A stretch of DNA of 64,000 bases. It comes from Hippea sp. KM1 (GTDB taxonomy: Bacteria > Campylobacterota_A > Desulfurellia > Desulfurellales > Hippeaceae). The translations under genes and the position numbers were made by a program. Location of the stretch: the NCBI RefSeq assembly GCF_000526195.1, contig NZ_JAFP01000001.1:1678312-1742311 (forward strand), given 5' to 3'. Each line of letters begins with the position of its first letter. Position 1 is the first letter of the stretch. This document shows positions 63,720 to 64,000 of the stretch, in pieces. The notes under the pieces are model-generated. The model was not told the DNA's origin, ran no database searches, and was given only the letters and a program-made list of their open reading frames with translations.

Positions 63720-64000
63720 TTATATTATTATGTTTTTAAAAAAATAAAAAATAAAAAATAAAAAATAAAAATAAAAATTTGAAGTTGCAAACCCTGATAA
63801 TACAAAATCAAAATTCAATAAGCTAAATCCATAAAATAACAAAAAAGGAAGTAAGTGTTTTATATTATTTCTACTCTTTCTATATGTATTGTTTAATATC
63901 TTCATTAGAACTCCATTTACGAAGCCATACATCACCAGTCCAAAGAAATGAAATGATAAAAAAGCTTCCATAAAATGATATGATGCTCCAAGTTCGGTGT
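63720..64000 (-). CDS. Membrane protein C-terminus, possible O-antigen polymerase (Wzy-like), 5' cut by window edge
   Basis: The frame is open from the window end through to 63720, at least 93 residues. TELGASYHFMEAFLSFHFFGLVMYGF resembles the last-loop segment of polysaccharide polymerases, where a short helix is followed by a nFG..G.. motif. Two further hydrophobic stretches (LLPFLLFYGFSLLNF; NFYFYFLFFIFYFF) follow. The tail is encoded by an A-rich heptamer repeat (AAAAAAT units, 63736-63775 on the plus strand). The region is far more AT-rich than the core, as is usual for surface-polysaccharide loci. The assignment is tentative. Confidence 0.4.
   Translation of the reverse strand, partial: TELGASYHFMEAFLSFHFFGLVMYGFVNGVLMKILNNTYRKSRNNIKHLLPFLLFYGFSLLNFDFVLSGFATSNFYFYFLFFIFYFFKNIII

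Noticed and set aside
63736..63776. AAAAAAT repeats as a CRISPR-like or tandem-repeat array
   Set aside because: The units are low-complexity and vary in length, and no spacers exist. They are treated as part of the coding tail on the minus strand.

Overview
This 64-kb window is a compact bacterial chromosome segment (roughly 40 percent GC, heavy use of AGG and ATA codons). The gene content is that of a Gram-negative anaerobe or microaerophile: hybrid cluster protein, heptose epimerase, YdbH/YdbL envelope proteins, TRAP C4-dicarboxylate uptake, malic enzyme and phosphoenolpyruvate synthase. The long TrmB with an N-terminal extension is typical of Campylobacterota. I infer a relative of Hippea or Desulfurella; this rests on gene content and coding style, not on a database search.

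Layout. 1-3741: liv branched-chain amino acid ABC operon, whose binding protein is cut by the window edge. 3783-8541: a leaderless operon with a cupin regulator, a multi-cluster ferredoxin, a thioredoxin and a DUF364 protein, running into argF and argG. 8578-14816: trmB, hcp, and a divergent Crp/Fnr regulator heading a ydbH-ydbL operon. 14821-20716: YkvA, tRNA-Ala, a FecR-domain protein, hldD, recO-like, dtd and a diguanylate cyclase. 20828-25266: queE-queC-cca-deaminase. 25263-30462: dctM-dctQ-dctP and maeB. 30522-35347: FetAB-like transporter, a KamA-family enzyme, MoaE-like, polysaccharide deacetylase and a CDF transporter. 35475-41568: rpmH-rnpA-yidD-yidC-mnmE-mnmG-rsmG, the gene cluster usually found near the replication origin, with two identical parS-like sites nearby. 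41549-48848: acetate transporter and regulator, cell-surface enzymes, sufT, gatA, gatC, truA and tldD. 48891-57630: ppsA, a five-gene cobalamin assembly operon and a TPR protein. 57631-64000: accessory DNA with two toxin-antitoxin-like pairs, at least four decayed transposase genes and the edge of a probable polysaccharide gene.

The most interesting signals are in initiation and regulation. rnpA and truA have no ATG, GTG or TTG where their conserved N-termini require one. rnpA appears to start at ATT inside the end of rpmH, and truA at ATA in an ATAA overlap with the tldD stop; cobS may repeat the ATAA arrangement. Several promoters put the start codon at the predicted transcription start, suggesting frequent leaderless mRNAs. 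The hcp/regulator promoters share a palindromic -10 box beside an FNR-type dyad. ydbH is split by a frameshift at a run of nine A. Terminator-like hairpins follow both solute-binding-protein genes.

No rRNA, CRISPR array or intact prophage was seen, and I found no clearly novel defence system. The toxin-antitoxin pairs belong to recognisable families.
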